Below are positions 29,382 through 38,210 of a DNA stretch of 62,455 nt, in pieces. Position 1 is the first letter of the stretch; every line of letters begins with the position of its first letter. The translations under genes were made by a program, and so were the position numbers. Below the pieces are notes generated by a model. That model did no database searches. It worked only from the letters and a program-made list of their open reading frames with translations, and was not told the DNA's origin. Source of the stretch: Alphaproteobacteria bacterium (GTDB taxonomy: Bacteria; Pseudomonadota; Alphaproteobacteria; JAUXUR01); assembly GCA_030696155.1 (NCBI GenBank), contig JAUYSY010000128.1, forward strand, positions 1 through 62,455, given 5' to 3'.

Positions 29382-30035
29382 ATGAAAAATGACAAACTTG
29401 TAAAAAATTTAATTCCGTGTAAAGTCTTGCTAAAGGTAACATTTCTCAAAAATACGTCTCTTGTACAACGCGCTAACATCGCACAAGAGAACGAAGTTGG
29501 AAAAGTGGTTACACTTATATGGTATCAAATAAAAAGACATTATAAAACAAAAATGATTAAGTTTTTATTAACAAATTGTTTTGAAACAAAAAAATTAGCA
29601 CAAAAAATGAGTTTTTTTTTGAAGCCTAAGGATATTGTTTTACTAAAAGGAGATTTGGGCGCTGGCAAAAGTTATTTTGCACGCGCTTTTATACAATCCT
29701 TATTAGGTGAAGAAACTGAAGTACCAAGCCCCACTTTTACCCTTGTGCAGGAATATGAAACATCTATAGGCCCTGTTTGGCATTTTGATTTATACCGTCT
29801 TAAAAACGAAGAAGAAGTTTTTGAACTTGGGATTGATGAAGCCTTTGCTCGTGCTATAAGCCTTATCGAATGGCCAGAACGATTGGGATCATACACGCCA
29901 AAAGAATATATATGCCTTGATTTTAGTTTCACTGAAAACCCCGATGAACGTATTGTGACTTTTTCTTTCACACAAAAATATGAATTTATGATTGAGAGAA
30001 TTAAGGATTTATTTCCTGAAAAAAAGATCATCTAA
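29382..30035 (+). CDS. tsaE: tRNA threonylcarbamoyladenosine biosynthesis ATPase TsaE, N-terminally extended
   Basis: TsaE is the ATPase of the TsaB-TsaD-TsaE complex that makes the t6A modification of ANN-decoding tRNAs. Seen: Walker A 'GDLGAGKSY' at about 90-98, 'PSPTFTLVQEY' at about 115-125, 'HFDLYRL' and 'IEWPERL', all family signatures. The family normally has about 150-160 residues, which matches a start at the ATG of 29553 (160 residues). The frame, however, is open from the ATG at 29382, which follows AAGGAGG 4 bases upstream, far better than anything near 29553. I therefore list the long form (217 residues). The first 57 residues are basic and not TsaE-like. Which start is used is unsettled; the enzyme call is firm. 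Confidence 0.88.
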   Translation: MKNDKLVKNLIPCKVLLKVTFLKNTSLVQRANIAQENEVGKVVTLIWYQIKRHYKTKMIKFLLTNCFETKKLAQKMSFFLKPKDIVLLKGDLGAGKSYFARAFIQSLLGEETEVPSPTFTLVQEYETSIGPVWHFDLYRLKNEEEVFELGIDEAFARAISLIEWPERLGSYTPKEYICLDFSFTENPDERIVTFSFTQKYEFMIERIKDLFPEKKII

Positions 30036-30088
30036 CCCCCTCCTTCATACGTCTCTGCTTTCAATCATTACCTATAAGTTACCCCCCC

Positions 30089-30218
30089 TTCCTACGTCCC
30101 GCGGCTTGTCCGCGGGATCCAGAAAGTAAATAAAGAAGATGTCATTACCCAATTTATACAATCTTAACTTTAGGGAAGATCGTCTGGATCCCGCGAACAA
30201 GTCGCGGGACGTAGGAAG
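30089..30218. repeat. CCGCGG-type palindromic repeat, copy 2
   Basis: Arms CTTCCTACGTCCCGCGGCTT and its near-complement ending GCGGGACGTAGGAAG, about 130 bases in all. The loop holds unrelated sequence. It lies in the 322-base gap between tsaE and the CAP-like gene, which is otherwise empty. Confidence 0.75.
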
Positions 30219-30357
30219 TGAGATGTTCAAAATCGCTCACCCTCCTGAGAAATTGCGAAAATTTGGACAGCATATATAAAAACAAATTTTTGTTTAAAAA
30301 AAATTAAAATTAATGTAATATCGCGTATTATTTTTGTTTAATTCTAAGGAATTTGAA

Positions 30358-30873
30358 ATGCTAAAGAAAATTCTACTCTCACTATATCTATCCCTCACTT
30401 TATTTACAGTAGAAGCTGTGCAACCAACATTTGAGGAAAAACAAAACACTGCTCTTTTAATACAAGAAATTAAAAATATAGGAGGCAAAAGCGCAAACGG
30501 TATACCAAACGCAACAATGCTGTCCATCGCCATTGATTTTGCTCAAGAATGTGCAACTAACTTTTATTGTAATAAAATCTATGGCCAATCAAGTTCAAAA
30601 CGACTTGGTAAAAATATGATTTCTCATGTTGGTTTTAACGAACGTGCACGACTTTTTCCAGGCCGTGCAAAAGCTGAAATTCTTGCATTTTGCACAGCAC
30701 GTGATGGAAAACAAGCGGCTCAACAACTTGCACGACAATGGCTCAAAAGTCCTGGTCATAAAGCACACATGATGCCGTTTCATAAATATTATGCTTATGC
30801 TGTTGTTAGAACAGATAAAATTCCTGGTTATTCAGGTTGTCACTGGTTTGCTGTTGGGCTTTTTGCTGATTAA
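30358..30873 (+). CDS. Exported CAP/SCP-like domain protein
   Basis: 171 residues from the ATG at 30358 (AAGGA 9 bases upstream). Residues 1-19 are a signal peptide. The later part has the layout of CAP domains (YkwD/SCP): 'QLARQWLKSPGHKAHMM' near residue 120-136, then 'YYAYAVV', and finally 'CHWFAVGLF' at the C-terminus. The classic N-terminal 'H' helix is divergent and there are four or more cysteines, so disulfides in the periplasm are likely. Bacterial members are exported and of uncertain function. It is monocistronic and followed by a strong hairpin. Confidence 0.7.
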   Translation: MLKKILLSLYLSLTLFTVEAVQPTFEEKQNTALLIQEIKNIGGKSANGIPNATMLSIAIDFAQECATNFYCNKIYGQSSSKRLGKNMISHVGFNERARLFPGRAKAEILAFCTARDGKQAAQQLARQWLKSPGHKAHMMPFHKYYAYAVVRTDKIPGYSGCHWFAVGLFAD

Positions 30874-30887
30874 TTGATTTATAATGG

Positions 30888-30913
30888 AAGAAGAGCCCAA
30901 AAGGACTCTTCTT
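30888..30913 (+). terminator. Intrinsic terminator between CAP-like gene and icd
   Basis: A stem of about 10 pairs with one mismatch (AAGAAGAGcCC / GGaCTCTTCTT), an AAAA loop and a following TTTTGATTTTTT on the plus strand. Confidence 0.75.
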
Positions 30914-30921
30914 TTGATTTT

Positions 30922-32160
30922 TTAAATAGCAACACGTTGCTTTTGTTCTAGATTTTTATTCAATTGTAAAACAATTTGATCTAAAAATTCTTCAGTATTC
31001 AAATAAGGCTCATTGGGGCCTCTAAGTAAAGACAAATCCTTCGTCATATGACCATTTTCAACTGTTTCAATACATGATTGCTCTAAAGTTTGCGCAAAAA
31101 GTGCAAGCTCTGGTGTATTATCAAACTTTGCACGATAAGATAATGCTTGAGTCCACGCAAAAATAGAAGCAATAGGATTAGTCGATGTTTTATTGCCCTT
31201 TTGATGTTCCCTATAATGACGGGTCACGGTACCATGTGCCGCTTCTGTTTCAATAGTTTTACCATCGGGTGACAAAAGGATGGACGTCATGAGGCCTAAA
31301 GAACCAAAACCTTGGGCGATTGCATCTGATTGGACATCGCCATCATAATTTTTACAAGCCCAAAGGAAGTTGCCATCTGTACGCATAGCTGTTGCAACCA
31401 TATCGTCAATCAAACGATGTTCATAAACAATCTTTTTGGCTTTGAATTTAGCTTCAAATTCTTTTTCGTAAATTTCTTGAAAAAGATCTTTAAAACGACC
31501 ATCATACGCTTTTAGAATTGTGTTTTTTGTTGATAAAAACACATCGAATCCAATATCAAGACCATAATTCAAACATGAACGTGCAAAACCACGAATGGAT
31601 TCATCTTCATTAAACATACCCATAGCAACGCCACCAGTGTTGGTGAATTCATGGATTAGATGCTCTTGCGGTTTACCACCATTTGCAGGTGTGTAAGTCA
31701 TTGTGACTTTACCAGGACCTGGGATCTTAATGTCTGTCGCACGATATTGATCGCCATAGGCATGACGACCGATAATAATCGGTTTTGTCCAATTCGGTAC
31801 AAGACGTGGTACGTTTTTAATAATAATAGGCGCACGGAAAACAGTACCATTTAGAATGTTACGAATTGTTCCATTCGGCGATTTCCACATTTTTTTAAGA
31901 TTAAATTCTTTAACGCGTGCTTCATCAGGTGTGATTGTTGCGCATTTAACGCCAATTCCATATTGTTGAATAGCTTTTGCCGCATCAATTGTGATTTGAT
32001 CATCGGTTTTGTCACGACTTTCAATACCAAGGTCATAATATTTTAAATCAATATTTAAATATGGATAAATAAATTTGTCTTTGATCATCGCCCAGATGAT
32101 CCGCGTCATCTCGTCACCATCAATGTCAACGATTGGATTTAAAACTTTAATTTTGGCCAC
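30922..32160 (-). CDS. icd: Isocitrate dehydrogenase, NADP-dependent
   Basis: 412 residues. It converts isocitrate to 2-oxoglutarate in the TCA cycle, making NADPH. The sequence is of the dimeric type shared by Alphaproteobacteria and eukaryotic NADP-IDH rather than the E. coli type: it begins '[18 protein letters not shown]', and has '[16 protein letters not shown]' (substrate Ser and Arg) and '[18 protein letters not shown]' (metal-binding Asp). The start at 32160 is preceded by AGGGAGACAATTC on the coding strand, a good binding site. A palindromic element fills the space between it and the CCA enzyme gene. Confidence 0.95.
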   Translation of the reverse strand: MAKIKVLNPIVDIDGDEMTRIIWAMIKDKFIYPYLNIDLKYYDLGIESRDKTDDQITIDAAKAIQQYGIGVKCATITPDEARVKEFNLKKMWKSPNGTIRNILNGTVFRAPIIIKNVPRLVPNWTKPIIIGRHAYGDQYRATDIKIPGPGKVTMTYTPANGGKPQEHLIHEFTNTGGVAMGMFNEDESIRGFARSCLNYGLDIGFDVFLSTKNTILKAYDGRFKDLFQEIYEKEFEAKFKAKKIVYEHRLIDDMVATAMRTDGNFLWACKNYDGDVQSDAIAQGFGSLGLMTSILLSPDGKTIETEAAHGTVTRHYREHQKGNKTSTNPIASIFAWTQALSYRAKFDNTPELALFAQTLEQSCIETVENGHMTKDLSLLRGPNEPYLNTEEFLDQIVLQLNKNLEQKQRVAI

Positions 32161-32192
32161 GAATTGTCTCCCTTTGAACTAATTTTTTACTA

Positions 32193-32298
32193 TATAGTTA
32201 ATAGACTTGATGAGTAGACAAGGAACAACGAACGACGTGTATCCTTATATACATGAGTGAGGCGTGACGATGTATCCTCGCAATGTCTATTGACTATA
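32193..32298. repeat. TATAGTYAA-type palindromic element, copy D
   Basis: Arms TATAGTTAATAGAC (32193-32206) and GTCTATTGACTATA (32285-32298), 13 of 14 paired. The inside holds GTATCCTTATATAC, TACATGAG and GAGGCGTGA, words also found in the element at 34126. Confidence 0.65.
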
Positions 32299-32339
32299 GC
32301 TACGATTTTAGTGCGAATTGGGTCAGAAGCATAGGAAAA

Positions 32340-33533
32340 TTAGATAATTATTTTATAACATTCTTCTTTTGTAAGCGTAAAACCACTCTCAATCCAAGCA
32401 TTTAAGATTATTTGAAGCGCTATGCCTAAAAAAGGCCCATCTTTAAACCCCCTATCTTTAAGGTCACTTGCTTTAATAGGCATTATTTGCTTAGTCCAAT
32501 GATCACAAAAAATTAAAAATTGTTGGTATGTTTCAACATCAATCAACTCCAATAATAATTGAAGCATTAACCAATCGCGCGTTATGGCTTTATCGTGGGC
32601 ATATAAAAAATGATAAAATGAATGCGCGGCGCTCATAGGTGTTTTGCCTATTTTCTTAATGAGACATTTTAAATAATGTTCTGTTTTATTCGATAATCTG
32701 AATGTTTTTTTAAGAAGTTTAATCTCGTCATTATTTTGCGGAAAAGTTAATAGAAAAAATTTAATATCGACAGAAGGCAATTTAAAATCTGAATTATATA
32801 ATTTCGTCACAAGTTTCAAATTAATATCATAGGGCATTAAATTTTTAAAAACATTCCCTTTTTCCATTAATTGCAAAGATTTCAATGCATATGGATTATT
32901 AAGAAGCTTAAAAATTTCAGTTGATAATCGTTCGCCCGATAATTCTTTAAGATGTATCGAAAAATAACAGGCAGCATCATATGATTCTTTATGAAGCAAC
33001 CCATCATATTGACTTAAAAAACGAAAATAACGCAAAATGCGTAAATAATCTTCTTGAATACGTTTTTGAGGATCTCCAATAAAACGTAAAAATTTTGTCT
33101 CAAGATCTTTAAGACCATCTGTATAATCATAGATAATACCCTGATGATCACAATATAAAGCATTATAAGTAAAATCACGCCTTAAAGCATCTTCTTCCCA
33201 AGAATCTGTATAATTTACAATTGCATGACGCCCAAAAGTTTCAATATCTTGTCTAAGTGTTGTTACTTCATAATGATATTTTTTTCCAATGGCTGTAATC
33301 GTACCGTGTTTCATGCCTGTTGGGATAGTCCTAAAGCCTTTTTCTTGAAGCAAATCAGTAACTTCTTCAGGTTTAAAGGGTGTTGCAATATCAAAATCAT
33401 TAGGCTTATGACCCAATAATGTTTCACGAACCGATCCACCGACAAGTCGTGCATTCAATGTCATAAGAATTTGCTGAAATTCGGGCTCTAAAAGCCATGA
33501 GGGTTTTGGATCAAGAATGCTTGTGTTAAGCAT
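32340..33533 (-). CDS. cca: CCA tRNA nucleotidyltransferase
   Basis: 397 residues from the ATG at 33533. Class II nucleotidyltransferase that adds or repairs the 3' CCA of tRNAs; the alternative for this family is poly(A) polymerase, but the alphaproteobacterial gene next to a NudL nudix gene is usually the CCA enzyme. Motifs: 'RLVGGSVRE' and 'DFDIATPF' with the two catalytic Asp residues, then 'RRDFTYNAL', 'DYTDGLKDL' and the arginine-rich 'EDYLRILRYFRF'. The start lies inside the end of the nudix gene (ATG 33533, nudix stop 33526-33528, different frame, 8-base overlap), so the two are translationally coupled. An open frame continues further upstream but only as overlap. Confidence 0.88.
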   Translation of the reverse strand: MLNTSILDPKPSWLLEPEFQQILMTLNARLVGGSVRETLLGHKPNDFDIATPFKPEEVTDLLQEKGFRTIPTGMKHGTITAIGKKYHYEVTTLRQDIETFGRHAIVNYTDSWEEDALRRDFTYNALYCDHQGIIYDYTDGLKDLETKFLRFIGDPQKRIQEDYLRILRYFRFLSQYDGLLHKESYDAACYFSIHLKELSGERLSTEIFKLLNNPYALKSLQLMEKGNVFKNLMPYDINLKLVTKLYNSDFKLPSVDIKFFLLTFPQNNDEIKLLKKTFRLSNKTEHYLKCLIKKIGKTPMSAAHSFYHFLYAHDKAITRDWLMLQLLLELIDVETYQQFLIFCDHWTKQIMPIKASDLKDRGFKDGPFLGIALQIILNAWIESGFTLTKEECYKIII

Positions 33534-34104
33534 CTTTAGAAATGGCTTCCGCCAAATTAACAAGGATTGACGCTGTTGCGCCCCAAATTTTATATTGTGC
33601 AAACTCAATAACATAATATGAATGCGTTTGACCATGCCATGTAATAATTTGCTGCTGAACATGTTGTTTGTTCAGAATAAAAGAAAGGGGTATTTCAAAA
33701 GATTCAATAACTTCAATAGGATCCAACGTTAAAGAAAAAGGAGGTTCAACATGTGCCAAAATAGGGGTAATTTCAAAGCCTGTAATTGTACGACATTGGT
33801 TTAGCCTACCAATAATCGTTACTTTTTCACGTGATAATGCAATTTCTTCCTGTGCCTCCCTTAAAGCTGTATCTTCTGGCGAGTTATCTTTTGGATCAAA
33901 CCGTCCACCTGGAAAACAAATTTGCCCAGGATGATCCCGCAAATGTTCAGCGCGACGATTCAACAAAACATGAATGCCATGTGGGTGAGGAACAAGCGGT
34001 ACAAGAACAGCTGCTTTTGTATAATTATCAACTATATTTTGAGCAGCATAAGGGTATTGTGTACGCCATTGGTCATATCTGCTGATAATATCAGGAATAT
34101 GCAT
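33526..34104 (-). CDS. CoA pyrophosphatase-like nudix hydrolase
   Basis: 192 residues. Nudix box visible as 'GGRFDPKDNSPEDTALREAQEEI' split across residues about 69-91, with the catalytic REAQEE core. The upstream 'LLNRRAEHLRDHPGQICFPGG' phrase is the NudL/UPF0035 signature of the coenzyme A pyrophosphatases, which split CoA into 4'-phosphopantetheine and 3',5'-ADP; some act on other nucleotide derivatives. First gene of a two-gene operon with the CCA enzyme, which overlaps its end by 8 bases. The pairing of these two genes is common in Alphaproteobacteria. Confidence 0.88.
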   Translation of the reverse strand: MHIPDIISRYDQWRTQYPYAAQNIVDNYTKAAVLVPLVPHPHGIHVLLNRRAEHLRDHPGQICFPGGRFDPKDNSPEDTALREAQEEIALSREKVTIIGRLNQCRTITGFEITPILAHVEPPFSLTLDPIEVIESFEIPLSFILNKQHVQQQIITWHGQTHSYYVIEFAQYKIWGATASILVNLAEAISKDA

Positions 34105-34125
34105 TTATCTCACATAAGGTCTATC

Positions 34126-34234
34126 TTATAGTTAAACAATTTTATTTTGTCACTAGGAATGAGGCGTGAAGTGTAGTCTCTTCCTACATGAACGACGAAT
34201 GACAACGTGCCAAATTAAAAGGGTTTGGCTATAG
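34126..34234. repeat. TATAGTYAA-type palindromic element, copy E
   Basis: Arms CTTATAGTTAAAC and GTTTGGCTATAG. Inner words GAGGCGTGA, CTACATGAA and CGACGAA link it to elements D and A. Its right arm runs over the rpe stop codon (34229-34231), so it provides the end of that reading frame. Confidence 0.6.
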
Positions 34235-34894
34235 TATAGAATTTTTTAGATCTTGAATACAAGCCGCATATTGTGACGATCCTTTTTCAAAGACAGAAGT
34301 CCCCGCAACAAGGCATGTAGCACCAGCTTTAATAGCCATTCTAGCCGTTTTAATATTTATGCCACCATCCACTTGAAGTTCAATATTTAAATTTTCACGT
34401 TTAATAATAGTTGAAAGCGCCTCAATTTTTTTTAATTGGCTTTCGATAAAATGTTGACCGCCAAAACCTGGGTTCACGCTCATAATCAATATTAAATCAA
34501 TCGCCTCTAAAATAGGTAAAATACTTGTATGACAAGTAGCTGGATTCAAGGAAACACCTGCTTTAGCGCCCATTTTACGAATTTGTGTTAAATGTCTATG
34601 TAAATGAGACGTCGCCTCTTGATGAATCGTCACAATATTTGCACCCGCTTCAATAAAGGGCTCAATAAATTGCTCTGGTCTATAAATCATCAAATGAACA
34701 TCAAAAGGAAGAGTCGAATAAGGGCGCAATGCTTTTACAATTTGGGGACCCATCGTAAGATTAGGTACAAAAGCACCATCCATCACATCAAAATGAATCC
34801 AATCAGCTTTAGCTTCTGTGATTAATGTAACCTCTTTCCCTAAAGCTGCAAAATCAGCAGATAACAAAGAAGGGGCTATTTTAATGGGGTTCAT
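34229..34894 (-). CDS. rpe: Ribulose-phosphate 3-epimerase
   Basis: 221 residues, normal length. Interconverts ribulose-5-phosphate and xylulose-5-phosphate in the pentose phosphate pathway. TIM-barrel signatures: 'IAPSLLSADFA' at 5-15, 'HFDVMDGAFVPN' at about 34-45 (metal-binding His and Asp), 'DVHLM', 'MSVNPGFGGQHF' at about 139-150 and 'VDGGIN' near 175. The last codons (Ile-Leu-stop) come from the arm of a palindromic repeat that has inserted at or grown over the 3' end. The enzyme appears intact. Confidence 0.95.
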   Translation of the reverse strand: MNPIKIAPSLLSADFAALGKEVTLITEAKADWIHFDVMDGAFVPNLTMGPQIVKALRPYSTLPFDVHLMIYRPEQFIEPFIEAGANIVTIHQEATSHLHRHLTQIRKMGAKAGVSLNPATCHTSILPILEAIDLILIMSVNPGFGGQHFIESQLKKIEALSTIIKRENLNIELQVDGGINIKTARMAIKAGATCLVAGTSVFEKGSSQYAACIQDLKNSIL

Positions 34895-34978
34895 TTTATA
34901 CTCATTACTAATATTGTGGATATTGTACGCCTTTTAATGCTAGAATTCAAAAAAAACTTACTTTATTTTGGATGACAC

Positions 34979-36313
34979 ATGAAAAAAAATCTCTGCTTAT
35001 TAATTGGTGTTTTAATAATGAACGTTACTGCAGTTGCAAACTCAAAATTAATTGATATGCTTCCATTTTTAGAAGAAAAAATAAAAAAAGGCCACGAACA
35101 ATTTAAGGTGCCTGGATTTGCCATCGCTTTTATTGAAGGCGATCAAATTCAATATATGAAGGGATTTGGTGTTCGTGCTCATGGACAAGAAGAACCAATC
35201 ACAACAGAAACACTTTTTCAAATTGGTTCAGTCACAAAAGGTATGTCGGCGACTTTAATGGCGCGCTTAATATCAGAAGGTGTGCTCAGTTATGATGATA
35301 AAATCATTAAACATTTTCCTGATTTTAAATATTGCGATGAGGAACATACGCAAAATTTAACCATTAAAGATGTATTAAGCCAGCGTAGCGGATTACCAGC
35401 TTATGCAGGCGATGTTGATATCCAAGCAGGTAAACATTTTCAAGATGTATTGCCAACACTTCAGCATTTAACGCCTATCGCACCACTCAAAGAAAAGTTC
35501 TCCTATCAAAATGTTTTATATTGTGTGCCAGGACAAGTCGCTGAAAAAATACTCAAAAAAGATATGAATAGTCTTTTTCAAGAGAAATTTTTTAATCTTA
35601 TAGGATTCAAAAATGCATCTTTGGGCATTAATGCGCTTAATGCAAGCAATAACAAAGCGTTATCACATAAAGTTGGCACAACATTCACACGCATTTTACC
35701 TTATTCAGAATTTGGATATCGAATTCCTTATGCCGGTGGCATTAATATGTCGATCGAAGATCTTGCCAAATATGCCCAGCTTCATATGAATAAAGGCAAA
35801 ATTAATGGCCAAACCTATATCCCTGAAAATATAATAGATGAATTGCATAAAGTTCAAATTGATACGACAGGAACCGAACCTTATCGTTACACTAAGAATT
35901 TTTACCCCAAAGATCGTGTTAAGAATACAGGCTATGGATTAGGCTGGCGCATTTATGATTGGAATGGGCATAAAGCAATTGGTCATGGTGGTTTTGTCAA
36001 TGGCCAAGTAGCGATGGTTTCATTTTTACCAGAACATAAAATAGGGATCGCAGTCCTTGCTAATGCTGCAACACCTTTAGGGGTCATTATAAGATCATAT
36101 TTATTTGATCGTCATCTAGGTTTAAACGATATTGATTGGCTTGATCGCGCAAAAATCATTAAAGCACGCGATAAAGCAGCATCCGCTAAAAATGCTAAAC
36201 ATTCTCATAAAAAAACACCGCTTAAAAAAGAAGTGGGTAAAAAAGATTTGACTGCAAAACCAATGCCTAAAAAAAGTCCTCCTAAAAAACGAAGAATTGT
36301 CAAAAAAGATTAA
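34979..36313 (+). CDS. Exported serine hydrolase of the beta-lactamase/AmpC fold with lysine-rich tail
   Basis: 444 residues. Residues 1-20 are a Sec signal peptide. The catalytic domain has the class C / penicillin-binding-protein motifs: 'SVTK' (S-x-x-K nucleophile) at about 80-83, 'YQN' (the Tyr-x-Asn motif) near 178-180, and 'HGG' in 'AIGHGGFVNG' near 338-340. Such proteins act as peptidases, esterases or beta-lactamases; substrate is unknown. After about residue 390 comes a tail of some 55 residues very rich in lysine with alternating Ala and Pro, unlike the usual family end; it could bind a polyanion such as nucleic acid or lipopolysaccharide. Followed 40 bases later by accD, which may be co-transcribed. 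Confidence 0.85.
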   Translation: MKKNLCLLIGVLIMNVTAVANSKLIDMLPFLEEKIKKGHEQFKVPGFAIAFIEGDQIQYMKGFGVRAHGQEEPITTETLFQIGSVTKGMSATLMARLISEGVLSYDDKIIKHFPDFKYCDEEHTQNLTIKDVLSQRSGLPAYAGDVDIQAGKHFQDVLPTLQHLTPIAPLKEKFSYQNVLYCVPGQVAEKILKKDMNSLFQEKFFNLIGFKNASLGINALNASNNKALSHKVGTTFTRILPYSEFGYRIPYAGGINMSIEDLAKYAQLHMNKGKINGQTYIPENIIDELHKVQIDTTGTEPYRYTKNFYPKDRVKNTGYGLGWRIYDWNGHKAIGHGGFVNGQVAMVSFLPEHKIGIAVLANAATPLGVIIRSYLFDRHLGLNDIDWLDRAKIIKARDKAASAKNAKHSHKKTPLKKEVGKKDLTAKPMPKKSPPKKRRIVKKD

Positions 36314-36353
36314 ATTGCGTATAGTTCAAAAAGTATTATAAGGATTCAGATAC

Positions 36354-37238
36354 GTGAATTGGTTAAGAGATTTTGTAAAGCCTAAAATCAGGGCACTTGT
36401 AAGCAAAAAGAATGTTCCAGATGATTTATGGACAAAATGTTCGAATTGCGAGCAAATGATTTTCCACCGCGAACTCGCTTCAAATTTACAAGTCTGTCCG
36501 CATTGTTCTTACCATATGCGCATGAATGCGACATCGCGTCTTCAAATGCTTTTTGATAATGCCGAATATCGCATTATTGAATTTCCAACAGGACTCGCTG
36601 ATCCCTTAAAATTTAAAGATACAAAAAAATACACAGACCGTCTTAAAGAAAATCGTGCCAAAACCAATAACCAAGATGCTATTATTGCAGCTCACGGTAA
36701 AATGGGCGGCGTAGGTGTAGTTATTGCAGCCTTCGATTTTGATTTCATGGGCGGATCGATGAGCATTGCAACCGGAGAAGCCCTATTATCAGCTTCGCGC
36801 CTTGCCATATTACAACAAGCCCCTTTAATTGTTATTCCAGCTTCTGGTGGCGCGCGTATGCAAGAAGGCATCTTATCGCTTATGCAAATGGCAAGAACAG
36901 TGGCAGCAATTCAGGAAGTAAAAGAAGCAGGTCTTCCTTATATCGTTTTACTTGCCGATCCAACTTATGGTGGCGTCAGCGCTAGTTTTGCAATGTTAGG
37001 TGATATTGCTATTTCAGAACCAGGTGCCATGATTGGTTTTGCAGGGCGTCGTGTTATTCAAGAAACAATTCGTGAAAAATTGCCTAATGATTTCCAAAAA
37101 GCTGAATATTTATTAGATCACGGCATGATTGATATGGTGGTGACGCGTCGTGAATTACGTCCTATGATGATTAAAATTTTATCATTATTGCAGAACAAAA
37201 CGCCTTCAGCACAAGTTTTGGCGATTAAGAAAAAATAA
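36354..37238 (+). CDS. accD: Acetyl-CoA carboxylase carboxyltransferase beta subunit
   Basis: 294 residues (E. coli 304). With AccA it moves the carboxyl group from biotin to acetyl-CoA, the committed step of fatty acid synthesis. N-terminal zinc ribbon cysteines C29, C32, C48, C51; then the carboxyltransferase domain with 'MGGSMSIATGEAL', 'SGGARMQEGI' and 'PTYGGVSASFAMLGD'. Starts at a GTG with AAGGA about 10 bases upstream. In many Alphaproteobacteria accD sits between trpA and folC; here both neighbours are absent, so the block has been rearranged. Confidence 0.94.
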   Translation: MNWLRDFVKPKIRALVSKKNVPDDLWTKCSNCEQMIFHRELASNLQVCPHCSYHMRMNATSRLQMLFDNAEYRIIEFPTGLADPLKFKDTKKYTDRLKENRAKTNNQDAIIAAHGKMGGVGVVIAAFDFDFMGGSMSIATGEALLSASRLAILQQAPLIVIPASGGARMQEGILSLMQMARTVAAIQEVKEAGLPYIVLLADPTYGGVSASFAMLGDIAISEPGAMIGFAGRRVIQETIREKLPNDFQKAEYLLDHGMIDMVVTRRELRPMMIKILSLLQNKTPSAQVLAIKKK

Positions 37239-37283
37239 TTTTAAAAGTTATTGTTATTATACTTAAAATATAAAGAGGTTATT

Positions 37284-37982
37284 ATGTTTAGATCTATTGT
37301 TTTGTCTTTGGCAATACTGTTTACAAGCAATAAAGCTACAAGTCATCAAAATAACTTAAAACCAATATATTATCTTTCTGGCATGAACGATAAAGTTGAT
37401 GAAAAAAATATAAATAAAAATTATTTAATTTTTAAAGATCGTAAAACAAGCTTAAGAGGATATAAAAATAAATCGGGTAAAATCATAATACCTGCACAAT
37501 TTCAACATGCTATGCCTTTTAATAAATATGGCATTGCAGATGTTTGTTATGAAACAGCAAAAAATTGTTATAAAATTGATGCAACTGGCAAAAATATTGC
37601 AAAATCATACATATTTGATAATGGTCCAGATTATGAAATTGGTAATATGTCACGAATTATTGAAAACAATAAAGTAGGTTACATCAATTCTGCAGGTCAG
37701 ATTATTATCCCACCTCAATTTGATTGGATTGGTATTTTTAATTTGTCATCGCCCATTACAGTTGTTTCAATAGGATGCAAGTCAGTTCAAGTACCTAACA
37801 GTGAATACTCAGAAATGAAAGGCGGTAAATGGGGTGCAATTGATAAAACAGGAAAGATCATTGTGCCGATTGAATATGATAGATCTGATCATAAAAAAAC
37901 GCTAACTTTTTATAAAGGCACTCAAGCTTTTGAATTATATGAAGTATCTGCAAATCAATATAAACTCATCCCAATGCATTGA
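37284..37982 (+). CDS. Exported WG-repeat protein
   Basis: 232 residues from the ATG at 37284 (AGAGG 5 bases upstream). Residues 1-21 are a signal peptide. Three degenerate WG (KWG) repeats are visible, each about 40-60 residues: 'GKIIIPAQFQHAMPF', 'GYINSAGQIIIPPQFDW' and 'KWGAIDKTGKIIVPIEYD'. WG repeats form beta structures in exported or surface proteins of varied and mostly unknown function. It follows accD by 45 bases; its own role is unconnected to fatty acid synthesis as far as can be seen. Confidence 0.75.
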   Translation: MFRSIVLSLAILFTSNKATSHQNNLKPIYYLSGMNDKVDEKNINKNYLIFKDRKTSLRGYKNKSGKIIIPAQFQHAMPFNKYGIADVCYETAKNCYKIDATGKNIAKSYIFDNGPDYEIGNMSRIIENNKVGYINSAGQIIIPPQFDWIGIFNLSSPITVVSIGCKSVQVPNSEYSEMKGGKWGAIDKTGKIIVPIEYDRSDHKKTLTFYKGTQAFELYEVSANQYKLIPMH

Positions 37983-38210
37983 TTATACCATTTTTAAAAA
38001 ACATTAGTCATAAACAATATCTAGCTATTTCAACAGAGAACCTATTAAAAAAACGTTCGCTGCACTAAAAAACCCTTTGTTTTTACATTAGGTTATTCTT
38101 TGAAATGACTATATTCATGAAATTTAATTTAAATAATTAAAATTTTTATTGTAGTATTTTTTATTTTTTAGTATTATATTTAGAATTAATTTAAATTTAG
38201 GAGTAATAAA

